Positions 23,877-57,228 of a stretch of DNA of 64,000 nucleotides are shown in pieces. The notes below the pieces were generated by a model. That model was not told the DNA's origin and did not search any database. It worked only from the letters and a program-made list of their open reading frames with translations. Within the stretch, counting starts at the first letter, position 1. Each line of letters starts with the position of its first letter. The position numbers were made by a program, and so were the translations under genes. The stretch is taken from the NCBI GenBank assembly GCA_959347315.1, contig OY365810.1, forward strand, positions 6,673,782 to 6,737,781, written 5' to 3'. Source of the DNA: Bimastos eiseni. Lineage: Eukaryota; Annelida; Clitellata; Crassiclitellata; Lumbricidae.

Positions 23877-26800
23877 TTAAACAACTGACCGGTATAGCCA
23901 GGCAAGCGCATAGCAGATGGTTACCAAGCCAACGAGGGTTAACGATCGTATGTAATCATCCTAAATAACAAAACAATACTCAAAAAATGAAACAAACATG
24001 AAAGGACAGCCAATCAGACGAGTGCTTACTTATTAACATGGAAAGTGTGAGATGTGTAATCCTGCATACAGACTCTCACTACCAAGATCCCAATAGCAAG
24101 GAATTCAAATAGTTAAGGCTATCAGCAAATGCACTACTACCAATAATGCTATCGTCCATTCAGCATTAAGATGCTGTATCTTACAATGATAGTCTACATT
24201 GTACAAGAGCCATACCCAGTAATTATTTTGTGTTTGTGCATTGAAAGGCAACTTAAAATAATATAAGATGTTAACAGAATAAAAACATCCAGGTTATCTA
24301 AACAGCAGGGCCGTACCGAGGGAGGGGCAGTGGGGGCCGTGGCCCAGGGTGCAAATATGTAAACACACAATGAATAGTGTTCTAAAAATGTTTCAACCTA
24401 CATTAAACAGTCATCATAAACCATAAAACTAGCTTAAATCAAAGAGCCAAGGGTACATTTACCAAAGAAACAGAATTTAATCCATTCGATATGTTTGCAT
24501 ACAAGTCAGCACATTCCTATGTTATTGAATGACACTCTGTAAATTGCCAGACTATATTGGCAGGCTATCCCATGAATATCAACAAACCTAAAACCTTAAC
24601 TGGCTCCATTGCACTGCAGTATCACCTTATGCTGTCATTTCTCTGAAATATAGCGATCGTAATGATCAACCCTTTTGCGTCCGTTCATTCCTCCATGTTC
24701 ATTCCAGTTTTTTCGTGTGTCTCATCCATCCAGTTTTTTCTTGAGCGCCCTCTTTTCTTCCTTCCTCCTCCACACGCCAACATCATTTCCTTTTCCAATC
24801 CATCTGATCGCATAACATGTCCGAAAAATATATAGAAGGCAAGTATAGCATGTGAAAAGATCGTTTCCTGAGCTCATCATAAATGAATATCGCACACAGA
24901 TCAAAATGAAGTCCGACAAACAGATGAAGGTCTCAATGGAATTGAACGGACTTCTAAGTCCTCACCTGCAAAAGAGGTTTCTTTGCGATCATTTCATCTA
25001 ACACAACCACCACCAAACCGATGATCAGACCGAGTGATATCCCATACCATGGCATACGACCTTCAACTACAATCACCCATTGCAATATCCATTACCTGTC
25101 TACCACAAAAGTCTCCAAACTTAAAAGTCCGGCATATTGGCAATTCACTGATAAAATGTGTAGCTGCAAGGACAATTTCCATCCTAATGCCTCAATGATG
25201 TCCTAAACATCTGTATGTGTCTATATATGTTTGCCTGACTGCCTTTGTATCTCTGGGTTTTATGGTGAATTAGAGCATATAAAGCATGGAATAAAATTCC
25301 CAATGACATACATGTTTCAAACAACGTTCGAAGTTTTAATTAAAATTGAAAAATCACCTGTTAACAATTTTGCTTGAATAACATAATGTGCACTGATCGT
25401 CACCTGTTTAACTAATTAAGTTTACAGCTTTCAATCTGAATTGTCTTGTTGTTATACCGTTGCTTGCTGTATTCCAGGAAAATGGGAGCCCGGCTAGTGG
25501 AACCACCAGTGCCTTTTTGTCATCCCTATTGTTCCAACTCCTATTGATTATCAATGTGCACATTTAACTCAAACATTCTTCTGTTTGGATCAATAAAAAT
25601 ATGTAGAAATCGAATATACTGTGGAAAGATATCCATCTAAACTCGTAATACCTGTGCGCTGTTTTTTCCACTGATCGCTTGCCTTCTGAAGCTCATTCTG
25701 GATGTTAGCATCTCCTGGATTCGCTTCAAGTCCCTTCTACAAAACACAAAGAACCGATTGTAATGTTTTTTGTTACATCCATTCACCTTCAGTGACAGCG
25801 AGATTCATCGTTTGTGTGAATAAAATCAGTTGCAAGTGACAAATCTCATGAGAATCACATTTAAGCAACATTAGAAAAGGATGTATTCTGTATGCAAGTC
25901 TTGACCTAATGGTAGACTTAAACATGTATCCTTTTCTGATGAAAGTATATCATTCCTATCTGAAGCCTTGAGTCATCTTAGGTTCTAACATTTGGTCACC
26001 AGAACAGAGCTAATTGAATAGTAGTAACAAGGAAGATAAGACTTAATTCATGGCAACACTTATTGAACATATAAATAATGCTTTACTATTGAAAGGAAGG
26101 TCACATAAGCGATTGCAAGAGCAGAAAAACAAAGGATGTGATTATAATTACTAACAAGCAGAGAATTTATGGTGTTGATCTATAATAATTGTACACATAG
26201 GACTTTGCCCAGGATCCCCGCAAATCAACCATCTTAGAGGGTTCAAGCATGCACACTCCACTTGAGGTAGGCGAGTTCTCAACTCGGTTGTTTAGTGTGA
26301 GAGCAATTGCTAATTTAGTAGATAATCCTTTCCATGCAGACCTCCAAAGCAGTTTCTCCATTTACCCTTCGTCATTGCCCGTGAAAGCGATGTGCCTTCA
26401 TAAAACATTAATTGTGTCTCAATTAGGGTTTGAGACTCATTTTAAAACTTGAGAATGTTCAGTTTATCAGGAAATGAATCCCAACGAGACCTTTCGTGTA
26501 ATACCTTAAGTGTTGTCACAGCATCTGCAAAACTTTCAGCGGCACATTCCACCTCAGCCTTTCGTAGGTAACCCTTGAAAGAAATATAAACAAAACAATA
26601 AAATAAGCAGCGATGTAGTTAACAGAAGTATGTGACAATTTAATTCAATATGCTGATGTAAACAAAAGCACATACTGCCACAAATGAAAAGTTTTGACAA
26701 AGGTTTCTATAAATATCAATACAATCTGTTGAATCGTTTGAAATGGACAATTCATTGTTGAGCAGTGCAACATCATATATATATATATATATTATATACA

Positions 26801-29729
26801 TATGTGTATGTGTGTATATATATATATATATGTATATAATATATATATATGCAATAGTTTCCTGATGATAGACTATAATCAATTTATCATTGAGCTATAC
26901 AATATACATTATGTAAAAATGTCATTCCATTCCAATAAAAAATTCAAAAGATTCAGCATTGATAGTCACACATGGTGTGGCACAGTGGCCAATCGGTTAG
27001 AGTGGTTTGAGCCTCGTCCGGGGTGTCACTGTGTAGGGACCTTGAGCAAGTCCTTCGCGCACCATTGCTCTGCAGTACAACTGCAATTGCGCCATCGAGG
27101 CGTGTGAATGCACTTCTGAGCAAAAGGAGATGGGAGAAGTGCGGTATCAAATTTTGGCAATAAAAAATAAATAAAATAATAAATAAGCAATTTGTAATCC
27201 TAATGATAAACGATACAACTATCTTCCAACAGACAGTTATTTGAAAATAAAATGAATCCCTGAAACAAGAAACAGATCTGATAAACTTTAAATTAACACA
27301 GGCTTAAATGTTCATTAAAACTTCCAGGGCACATTACATAACACACTACAGCTGTGCAACGATATTCCAAAGCTCTGTAGTGCACACAGAACCATTTTTG
27401 TAAGCAAAGGACTTGCTCAAGGTCTCTACACAGTAACTGCCTCGGATGATGCTCGAACTCATACTCTCCGCGTTACAGGTCAACTGCTCCAACCAGTTAT
27501 TCATATTCTACCATGCCAATCAGTTATTCACGGTGTTTAAGCACTGTGAATAAAGTATCCTACCATGCCAACCAGTTATTCATGGTGTTTCAATACTGTG
27601 GAAACAGTATCACACTATCTAAACCAGTTATTCATTGTTTTTAAACACTGTGGATAGAGTATCATAACATCTCAAAGGGATACAAACATCAGATGTATAT
27701 ATGAATCACAAGGTATGTTGTTTTCATGACAAGAAAGAATTCAAGACACCTTTGGCCACTTGGGCATGAGTCGAATGACGGCCTTGGCATCATCCAGTGC
27801 ATAGTAGAACTGCTGTATCTGTAGAAATGCCTCCGATCGACCGAGATAGATGTTCGGATTGTGTGGGTCGTACTTAACGCCCTTTGTGAAGTGTAACATT
27901 GCCTCAAAGTACTTGGCATCCTTTAGGCATTTATCTCCATCCTTCCTACACTCGCTGCCCTAAAACCACACATTCAGAGTCATACAACTAGAATTCGTTT
28001 AGCCTTAAATTCGCTACATTAGGTGAGCAAGAACGACTAAATTCCTTGACAACAAGACTTAAGACATCAGAATTCTTGCCCTGCCACTTCCTTACATTGA
28101 AGAAATACACTCTAAAACTGGCCATGCTTTATATGTCCCTATATTGACTGACCCTGAATATGTCACCCACAACAGATATGCTAACACGGTTTGGTAAATG
28201 TGAAGAATACATTCCCTGTAGCAAACAATATGGCCACCCCTAAAATGTTCTCAAATACAGCACTGAAGGCTACCCAGACACATCCCACAATGCAATGTGC
28301 TAAGTAAGTAAGTAAGCATGTAAAGAGCACAAACAGAAACCGGTTTTAGCTAATATATTTAACCAGACAAAATTGCATATGACATTTTTTATTATATGTG
28401 ATAAACCTTTCCATAACATGCTGGTGACATTTTCAGTAACTTATTTCTGTAATTAGATGCTCAAAAACATTCTTAGAAACTTCTTGAGAATTCTGTTCTG
28501 GTTTGTTTTGAAAAATAAAGTCGCCATTTTCACCTACTTACTTACTGCATTGCACGGTGGGATGTTTGGTAGGGTGTTGGACAAAACCCTCTGACAAAAA
28601 CCCCTCTGACAAAAACCCCTCTGACAATATCCCCCCCTGTTTTAGGCAGGACATTAACACCCCAGACAAAACCCCCTTCTTGCCCTAACTAGGTTCTGCA
28701 ATTAGAAGCCATACCATAATAACTGACACTACTAACAAAGTCTGTACACCATTACAAGTGACACTCAGTAGGACTATTAGTCTAACTCAGAGGCGTCCAG
28801 ATAGGGGTTGGGGGTATTTTTTTGAGTCTTAGTAATGTCTTGACTACCTGACACTTGGAACCAGGGTATTTGCCACCATCAGTTAGAGGGGAATTGACGC
28901 TCCTGGTTTAACTTATATAAGAAATCGTGTCACAGATAACACACATACGCTCTGCATAGACTTACCTGACGCATCTGAAGGAGCTGTGTCACAGATAGCC
29001 TATGAATTATGCACAGTGGTGTATTCAGTGTACATAGACCTATCATACATTAACAACAAAAAGACTAAGGAACTAATTAACTGTTTGCTATTTAACTATT
29101 GGACGACGATACCTGAAGGACCGCATCAGACTTTAAAATGATACATATGACACATGCTTTACTTCAGACTTTAAAGTATACACAAGTTTCTAAATAATAA
29201 AAGTAAAAAGTAACACAAATTTACCCCTAGGATTTTTGTCCTACTTAGGGGGGGGGGTTGTCAGGGATGTTTTTGTCAGAGGGGTTTTGTCCGCAACCAG
29301 TCTGGTAGGGTATCAGGCTGACTCAGCACTCTATTTCAGCGCATTCGGGTTCGGCCATAATGTTTAATATAGAGCAATAATTTATATTCTTCGCATTTAG
29401 GCCTACCTACGATTTGATGCTGGTCTTCATTACTTATTTACCGATTGCTTTGGCAAACACAGATCGTTACACAATTCAAAATAATATCACAATTCTTAGT
29501 TTGTTACACTTTGTTTCGTATAGAATTCACTACAAAATCACAACATAAAAGACAATACGGAAATCAAGCCCATTTCATTGATTATTTATTTCGTAAACAC
29601 CAAAATTAATGCTCGGAATCGATAGTCTACCAATTCTGACCCTCGTTGAATAGTGTTTTAATAGTAAATTTGTGCTTACAAGCTATCCTTTAGCGATAAT
29701 TCTGCATTTATACTTACAGCCAATTCCAT
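23877..29729 (-). CDS. Small TPR protein with two C-terminal membrane segments, six exons
   Basis: I do not recognise a named orthologue. Exons in transcript order are 29729-29718 (only 12 nt: ATG plus three codons), 27959-27750, 26573-26505, 25736-25652, 25060-24966 and 23960-23877. All join in phase, giving 184 aa. Residues 8-115 form about three TPR motifs of the Hsp70/Hsp90 co-chaperone type (DAKYFEAMLHFTKGVKYDP, YALDDAKAVIRLMPKWPKGY, LRKAEVECAAESFADAV). Two of the Asn residues that usually complete the carboxylate clamp appear replaced (GN to GD; SNR to LGR), so chaperone-tail binding may be weak. Residues 131-146 (GISLGLIIGLVVVVL) and 164-180 (LTLVGLVTICYALAWLY) are hydrophobic and probably span a membrane as a hairpin with a short polar loop. 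The tiny first exon is the least certain part. Intron 1 contains a TIR element. Confidence 0.85.
24300..24360 (+). mobile_element. Possible hAT-type terminus in intron 5 of the TPR gene
   Basis: CAGGGCCGTACCGAGGGAGG followed by GGGCCGTGGCCC looks like the terminus of a hAT-like element, but no matching opposite end or target duplication was found. Confidence 0.3.
26770..26851. repeat. AT/GTAT microsatellite
   Basis: Alternating AT runs with ATGTGTATGTGTGTAT in the middle, in intron 2 of the TPR gene. The open frames here are repeat artefacts. Confidence 0.9.
26973..27184 (+). mobile_element. tRNA-derived SINE, best-preserved copy
   Basis: The head is TGGTGTGGCACAGTGGCCAA, TCGGTTAGAGTGGTTTGAGC (A and B boxes), then CTCGTCCGGGGTGTCACTG and GGGACCTTGAGCAAGTCC. 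It ends with an AAAATAAATAAAATAATAAA tail. The head resembles a tRNA gene, but no intact acceptor stem is seen, so this is a SINE and not a functional tRNA. Confidence 0.85.
27393..27500 (-). mobile_element. tRNA-derived SINE fragment
   Basis: The minus strand reads GAGTTCGAGCATCATCCGAG, then ACTGTGTAGAGACCTTGAGC and AAGTCCTTTG, matching the body of the SINE at 26973. The tail is missing. Confidence 0.7.
27487..27665 (+). repeat. ~60-bp tandem repeat, three copies
   Basis: Three copies of a unit holding AACCAGTTATTCATGGTGTT, then AACACTGTG, a GTATC motif and ACCATGCC, in intron 1 of the TPR gene. Confidence 0.8.
28576..29302 (+). mobile_element. TIR element with 8-9-bp target duplication (copy 1)
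   Basis: The left end is GTTGGACAAAACCCTCTGAC, with CTGACAAAAACCCCT repeated. The right end is GTTTTTGTCAGAGGGGTTTT, then GTCCGCAACCAGTC, i.e. inverted. TGGTAGGGT flanks both sides (28567-28575 and 29303-29311), a direct target-site duplication. No transposase frame is present, so it is non-autonomous. A second, shorter repeat (copy 2 of the 5425 family) is nested at 28793-28915. It lies in intron 1 of the TPR gene. Confidence 0.85.
28793..28915 (+). repeat. Dispersed short repeat, copy 2, nested in the TIR element
   Basis: It begins GAGGCGTCCAGATAGGGGTT, continues CACTTGGAACCAGGGTATTT and ends at TTGACGCTCCTGG. It aligns with the reverse complement of 5425-5600 and is absent from the homologous TIR element at 30130-30726, which shows it inserted after that family had spread. 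Confidence 0.6.
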
Positions 29730-30129
29730 TTTGGTTAAAGACCATTCGCGTGATGACAGAAATGAGAAAGCAATCAAATTATGGAAATGAAATTGTAGAT
29801 GTTATAGGACACTCGTCCGCTAAAATAAAATCACTGAATTGAAGTTCATTAACTCAACGGAAAGCGATCAAAGAAAGGGACGAGGACATCCGAACATTGA
29901 AGAATCGTACTGATGAATGACATAGATGAAGAGTCATCGCAAAAAACAATAATAATGCACTCTAGCGATAGCTGTCAATCATACAGACCAGTTGTCAACT
30001 AACCAAAGACCAATCAATATACATAACATTGATTCCTTGTCGAGGTCTGCGAGTACAACGTATCCTCAGATTACCCGTACCTGCGGGTAAAGGTAGGGTA
30101 CGGGTACATATTTTACGGGTCGGTTCGGG
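29730..30129. other. Upstream region of the TPR gene
   Basis: The promoter of the minus-strand TPR gene should lie here; no TATA box or other recognisable core element. From about 30060 the sequence shows GGGTACGGGTA/TACCCG motifs that continue beyond the next element at 30745-30775, so that element probably inserted into an older GGGTA-containing repeat. Confidence 0.35.
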
Positions 30130-30726
30130 GGTCGCAGACAAAAAAACCTCTGGCAAAACCACCAGACAGAATCTCTCCGGACAAAGACCCATGGACAACT
30201 CCTCCCAAGTAGGAATGTTGATGTTAGTGTTTGATATATGCAAGACTGAATGCATCGCTGTGCATAATTCGTAGACCCCCTTTGCGCTTAATCAATTGGT
30301 AGCAGGTATGACAGATTTAGATCAAAATATTTAGTTGACATGATTTCATCTTTGTTTGTTTCTGGAGGCGGAGTTGGTACAGAACGCAAATGCTTTATTT
30401 GAGTCTATGCAGAGCGTACGTGTTAATCTGTGACACGACTTCTTATAATTATAAGTTAGACTAATAATCGTACTGATCGAGTGTCATTTGCAATGTTGTG
30501 CAGACTTTGTTAGTAGTGTCAGTTATTATAGTAGGGCGTCTAATTAAGTTACAGAGCTGTAAATAGCTCGTCTACATGTAAGTCACTCTAAGAAATTTAT
30601 GTGACAGATGCTATAGTTAGGGCAAGAGGAGGATTTGTTCGGGGAGTCTAATCTTCAGCCTAAAACTGAGGGGGGTTGTCCAGGGATTTTTGTCCGTTTT
30701 TTGGCCTGGGGTTTTGTCCTACACCC
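30130..30726 (-). mobile_element. TIR element, copy 2, opposite orientation
   Basis: The left part reads GTCGCAGACAAAAAAACCTC and the right part GGGGTTTTGTCCTACACC. Interior segments (AGTGTCAGTTATTATAGTAG, AGACTTTGTTAGTAGTGTC, AGTTAGGGCAAGA) are reverse complements of interior segments of 28576-29302. GTTCGGG flanks both ends and is a likely target duplication. Confidence 0.75.
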
Positions 30727-31017
30727 TGTTCGGGCATGGACAGAATAATCACGGGTACGGGTATACCCGGTTTTACAAGTGCCAGCGTAGCAACGTACGT
30801 CAGGTTTTATAGGGTTAATTACAGTGTCGCCGCTAAATATGTAGGTGAAACTGGCACATTCGAATTCTTTCCAATAGTCCTATATAACTGCATGTAGTGC
30901 TTTAACCGATTTGGAACCGATACCTGTTTCTTATTTTAAAAACTGTTCATTAATGAAACGTTGTCGGTGAACGCTCATTTCTTCGCAGATCAATCATTTT
31001 GTCGGTGTCTGCTCGAC

Positions 31018-31180
31018 AGTCCGACAATTTGATAGTCCGAAGGTTTGATAGTCCGAAGGTTCGATAGTCTGAAGGTTTGATAGTACGAAGGTTCGATAGT
31101 TCGAAGGTTTGATAGTTCGAAGGTTTGATAGTCCGAAGGTTTAATTGATAGTTCGAAGGCTTGATAGTCCGAAGATGTTA
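31018..31180 (+). repeat. 15-bp tandem repeat GATAGTCCGAAGGTT
   Basis: About ten copies, with C/T, T/A and C/T variants at fixed positions; one copy has an ATTGATAG interruption near 31145. Confidence 0.9.
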
Positions 31181-31189
31181 TACTCCGAC

Positions 31190-33530
31190 ATTAATTTTAT
31201 TAGACGCTGGATTGGTGAAATATGCAATTTTAATGGAAGCGGGAATGATTAAAACATTTCAATTAGAAAGTGCACTGTTGAAAAGAATTGTTTAACTAGA
31301 AGCTGGATTGATGAAAAGAATGCCTTTTGAAAAGAAGCTGAGCTGATCAGTGATGAAATATTTAACTAGAAGCTGGATTGATGAAAGTAATGTGTAAAAC
31401 TGTCAGCTGGATTGATATGAGAAAAATTATGATTAAATGGGAGCTAGATTAAGGAAAAGAATGGTGCAATTGAGTTTCTTGCCAAACAGAATCTTTTCAT
31501 AAATCCAGCTTCCATTAAGGCAAAAGCTTTCAATCAACGAAGCTTTCAGTTTGGTGTTCAGACAGCTAATCTCACGACACTTAATCGCGCGACTCTTAAT
31601 CTCGTGAAATATAATCGCGCGACTCTTAATCACGCTAAATAAAATTGAAGAGAACCATTATTTTGTCGTAGATCCATAATTAATAACGCGTGGCAGCACA
31701 AAACGTGCCGAACAAAAGTCACTAGGCCTATATAGAAGTCGGATCGATGAAAGAATTAGTGCTCAAACAGAACTTGTAATAATTAAAAGAAGTTTGAAAA
31801 GAATTTTGTCAACAGGAGATGTGTCGCAATATTGCTTAATTCGAAGCTGGATTGGTTTAAATAATTCTTCTCTGAGTAGAAATTGAATCAATGAAAGTAT
31901 AATTGTTTAAATAGAAGCATGGTTGATGTTTCTATGTAAACGAGCATACTTATATCAATCAGACTTTGGCTTGAGCAACATTCCTTTCATCGATCCAGTT
32001 TCCACTTAGGATTTAACTAGACTAATCCAACTCCTTAAGGGGCCGTTCACACATTATATAGCGCTCAAGGGGTAGGTGGGTGCGTTCCGGTTTTGTTAGC
32101 GTTATATTGTGTAGGGTGGGGGTAGGTTGAAGGTTTCGTTATATAACAAACTACAAACTTTTTTCAGCTTATGCTATTTTGCCTGCTTCCCTGCCAATTG
32201 GAAATTCCATGTACCACGAACCTTCATTCTTTAATCGAAGTTCACAATACGTTGTGAACCAAAGCTAGCACCATTAGCTGCCACCTGGCGAATTGATTTG
32301 ACGTCCTTACTTATTATTTATAAATCCACTTTTAACAATTTCCTGCGCATAGCTTTAAACGCTCTAAAATTCAATTCTGTGTGCTTTGTTTTGATTCTGG
32401 TTTAAATTTAAATTAATTCACTTGAAATAATTATTTTGGTATGTATTATCAAGATGTTTGATTTCATTTTCTATAGTATGTGTACATAGTTTATGTTTGC
32501 TGAAATACCTAATTGCAGTTGTAGCATACGCTCTGTATACATCATGCGCTATTAAGGAAGAGTTGTACCGCAAACCTATAGAAAAATACCTGATAGTGCA
32601 ATACTAAACCAATCCATTCTGTGTGATGCTGTAATGCTCATTTTTAGTGCAAGACAGGAGGGAAACTAAAATTGTGCTTTTAAATAGGATATACGTCACT
32701 ACCATGTATTATCATGCTGTATTAGTAGGCCTATATGTAAATACATGGTGACAATCGTCGATTACCCAATTATTTACCGTAAATAATACAAGTGAATTTA
32801 GCACCATTAAAAGTCCGATTATTAAGATACAGAGGAGCTCCATGCATCCGGTATAATCATCATTGCACGAGAGAGTAGGCCTTCACAATTTTAAGATACC
32901 TTTTGTTACATTGCTAATTGGGCGTATGATGATTTTTTTTACTGCATATTGAATGGATAAAGGCAATTATCAGCTGAATCACTACTATTTAAGTGCTAAC
33001 TGACATTGTATTGTTATAAAAGTGTCAAATTGTGCAATACAATTATGTCGATTGTATGTCTTTTAAGGTGCCTATAGACTGGGATGGGTAGGGGTAGGTA
33101 GCATATCTATTATATAATATAGGGGTGGGGGGTCACAGCTGCTGTTATATAACGTTATTAGGGGTAGGGGGTGGACCAAAAATTGGGATTTTATGCATTA
33201 TATAATATGTGAATGGCCCCTAAGCTTATGTAGGATTCATCCAATTAATCCAGCTTCCATTTTAACAAGCATTCTATTCCCAATTTGACTTCTCTTTTAG
33301 CAAGAATTTCTCATCAACCCAACTTCTACATAAGACATTGTTCTTTCTTCAGTCCAGTCTCTACTCAAAGGAGAATTATATCATCAATCCATCTCCTACT
33401 TATGCGGAATCCTTTCCTTCATTCCAGCTTCAAGTTTAAAGAAGCATTCTTTCTTCAATCCGAAACCTGTTTAAGCATGATTTCTTCATATATCCAGCTT
33501 CTATTTTAGCAAGATCGTTTGCTTAAGCGA
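31190..33530. mobile_element. Second foldback-like structure with GCTGGATTGATGAA subrepeats
   Basis: The left arm (about 31190-31990) has many degenerate AGAAGCTGGATTGATGAA copies, mostly on the plus strand, with one inverted cluster near 31490. The right arm (33230-33530) has the same unit inverted (ATCCAGCTTCTATTTTAGCA, ATTCCAGCTTCAAGTTTAA). The arm unit is the same family as at 10870-12100. The interior contains a separate TIR element (32037-33223). Confidence 0.55.
32037..33223. mobile_element. TIR element with GGGGCCGTTCACA ends
   Basis: The left end is AAGGGGCCGTTCACACATTA, then TATAGCG. The right end is ATTATATAATATGTGAATGG, then CCCCTAAG, its inverted counterpart. Subterminal AGGGGTAGGGGGTGG and GGGGTAGGTGGG motifs recur near both ends. 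There is no recognisable transposase; it is non-autonomous. The target duplication is not clear (a TA or CTTAA-like overlap is possible). Confidence 0.7.
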
Positions 33531-35950
33531 CCCTGAGTAGCTACGGATGTTGAAGAGGAGCTATATTAAGTTCACAAGAAAACCACGAGATATGAAATAA
33601 CAATAGACGAGATAGAAGAACGATAGATGTTGAAAACATTATTAGTATTATTGATATTATAATTTTTATTAACTGAATAACATAATAATTGCGAAAGAAA
33701 ATAGTCGTACCACATGCTGAATTCACCCAAACATGGCAAGACGGAACAGTGTGGCCCATTTTAGCAGAGCGACGAGTAGAGGAGCATTAAGTGAACCCTA
33801 AACATATCATAGATCAGCCACAAACTGAAAAGCTTAACAATGCTAAAGTGATTAAACATACGAATGTCCTTCATATGTCTGCGTAGTCTCCGTTGGTTGA
33901 GCCATTACGATGACGTAGGCTAATGGTCGTAGAGAATCCAGGAATGCAGAACGTAGACGGCATTATAGAGAGGCCTACTCATGTAACTTCGCAAGAAAAC
34001 TTTAAAATGATGTCACCACTACTTGAATTTGTTGCTATTACAAATCGTAGCGAATTAAATGCGAAAGACGATGCTTATTAGTCAGCATTTTCAACGTCGA
34101 TAATATTATATCGGTGGCAGAGAAATAAATTATGCGCAATCGCAATTGCACTTTGTGTTCGAACCATTAATTTATCGCGTCATTATTTTATCTATGACGT
34201 CATCTTGGAGGAAAATAAATGGAATAGATAAAAGAATTCTGCTGTCTATGGCGTATACGATGACGAGATAATAGTGATCTACAAATTTATAAAGCGTCAC
34301 TAGAAAGCCAAGCTCAAGGCCAAGGCGCTTTATATAGCTCATTAAGTGCTGCAATATGCCAAGCAAATTTCTGTCGAATGCAACGGCCTTTGTTGTCAAA
34401 AGCAGTCGTTAAACTCCCGGATCCATCCATCCAAGTGCGACTAAAAGGAAGTTTTAAGGTGAGAAAAAATACAAGAGAAAGCGCGCTAGGCCTACTGCCT
34501 CTAGAAGCAAGTGAATGACCCTGGTCAGATGATCTAGAGACACCAGCGCTATCACTTAGAAGAGGACGAGAGAGCTGGCAAAGATAGGCAAGAGAAAGAT
34601 TATAGTCAACAGCTTAGTTGATAAACCAATAAGTAATATAAGCCTGATAAGTGACTATGTTGATATTTCAGACGGAATCTTAGTTATTTCACCGCATTTA
34701 AAAGACCTATTTAGTCTATTATGGCATATACAAGCCCAGTGAATAATTATCATTAACCATTAACAGTGTCAAAAGATACAGGGCAGGGAGCCCATACTCC
34801 TGCAATGGTCCCTTCCAAAGTACAGGAGGAAAAAACCCGATGCCCCTGTGGAGTTGGCGCCTATTATGTTGACAGAACAACCATAAAAAGTATAAACACC
34901 ATTCAACACGATATGATCAGGAAATACGGTGAAGTTGCTTTAACAAGATTTAATTTATTGATTAAACATTAATTTCATTGAGTGGTTCTGTTATACAACT
35001 GCAAGAATTATCAAAAGATCTGAAGTGGCAGAGTTGACTTTGCCTTCTTCAGTAATTATTTGTATAATTCAGTTTCTACATATAACATCAAATTATTTTT
35101 TAAATACAAATCCATTGTAAATTACACAGGAACATCTGAATATGTACACTCTGACACACAGTCTGTAAATAACATGATCAAACCTCTCAACAACAAATTA
35201 CTTATTTACAAATTACGCATTTTGTGGTAATAAATATTTGGTTGACCTACAGCTAAAACAAGGAGTCCACAATGACTCCTTGAAGGGAAACCAAAAGATT
35301 TTCGCATTAACTGTCAGGTTAAATATGTGCCAAAGAATATATTTAAAATAGAGTCTCATAAACCATAGATCTCAGGGAAGAGTGTTTCTGCTTTTCCTTT
35401 GGTAGCCATTTAGGTCAAAGCATTTATCCATCCATCACATCTGTCTTTGGTCATCCAAGCATCAAGACCAGCAGAATGCCCATTACAGAATCATAATTAT
35501 TATATAGATATTTTTCTCCTACACTCATTCGGTCTGTCATTATTATCTCTCATTTATGACTCGTTTACAACATCTGTTGTCTATCAATATCTCAGTCTCA
35601 TAAAGTCACAGGATGTCTTTCAGTCCCTATTCTATATTCGGCAATCTTTCTTTTCTGAACATGCATGCATTTGTTAGAGTCCACGTGCTGCACATAATAA
35701 TGTCCGTGTTCCTTCTCCTTTTATGAATTAGGTGAAAGAATGCAAAGTCTTTCATTTGTAACAATTATAACAATTACCCATTCTTTATGAAAGAAGACAA
35801 GAGTAGTAGAAAGAGTAACTAGTTTCGAAAAGGGTTACGAAGCATCAAGATCGGATGACAATCTCCATTGTACCCTTTGATGCCAAATGAACCACTCAGA
35901 TGAATAAATACACAATGATGCCCACACTTCCACTCATGAGAATGACATTA
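33531..35950. other. Intergenic region and probable MED1 3' UTR
   Basis: No gene recognised. The MED1 transcript (-) should run out of 36032 into this region; the first canonical AATAAA on the minus strand lies at 34959-34954, so the 3' UTR may be about 1 kb. A 68-residue frame at 34766-34972 (+) contains RCPCGVGAYYVDRT; I cannot tie it to any family and do not call it a gene. Confidence 0.4.
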
Positions 35951-35960
35951 AAATGACACA

Positions 35961-36016
35961 TGACAATTAGCATTAGATGACAATTAGCATTAGATGACAA
36001 TTAGCATTAGATGAAA
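35961..36016 (-). repeat. 17-bp repeat in the MED1 3' UTR
   Basis: Three to four copies of GACAATTAGCATTAGAT lie 16 bp beyond the MED1 stop codon. Confidence 0.9.
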
Positions 36017-36031
36017 ATTAGTGATTGGTGA

Positions 36032-57228
<21,197 letters not shown>

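Noticed and set aside
26973..27060. A functional tRNA gene
   Set aside because: A and B boxes are present but no complete acceptor stem or cloverleaf, a long body with an A-rich tail follows, and other copies exist: it is a SINE.
34766..34972. 68-residue frame with CPCGVGAYY as a zinc-binding protein
   Set aside because: Only two close cysteines, no second pair in proper spacing, no introns or conservation visible.
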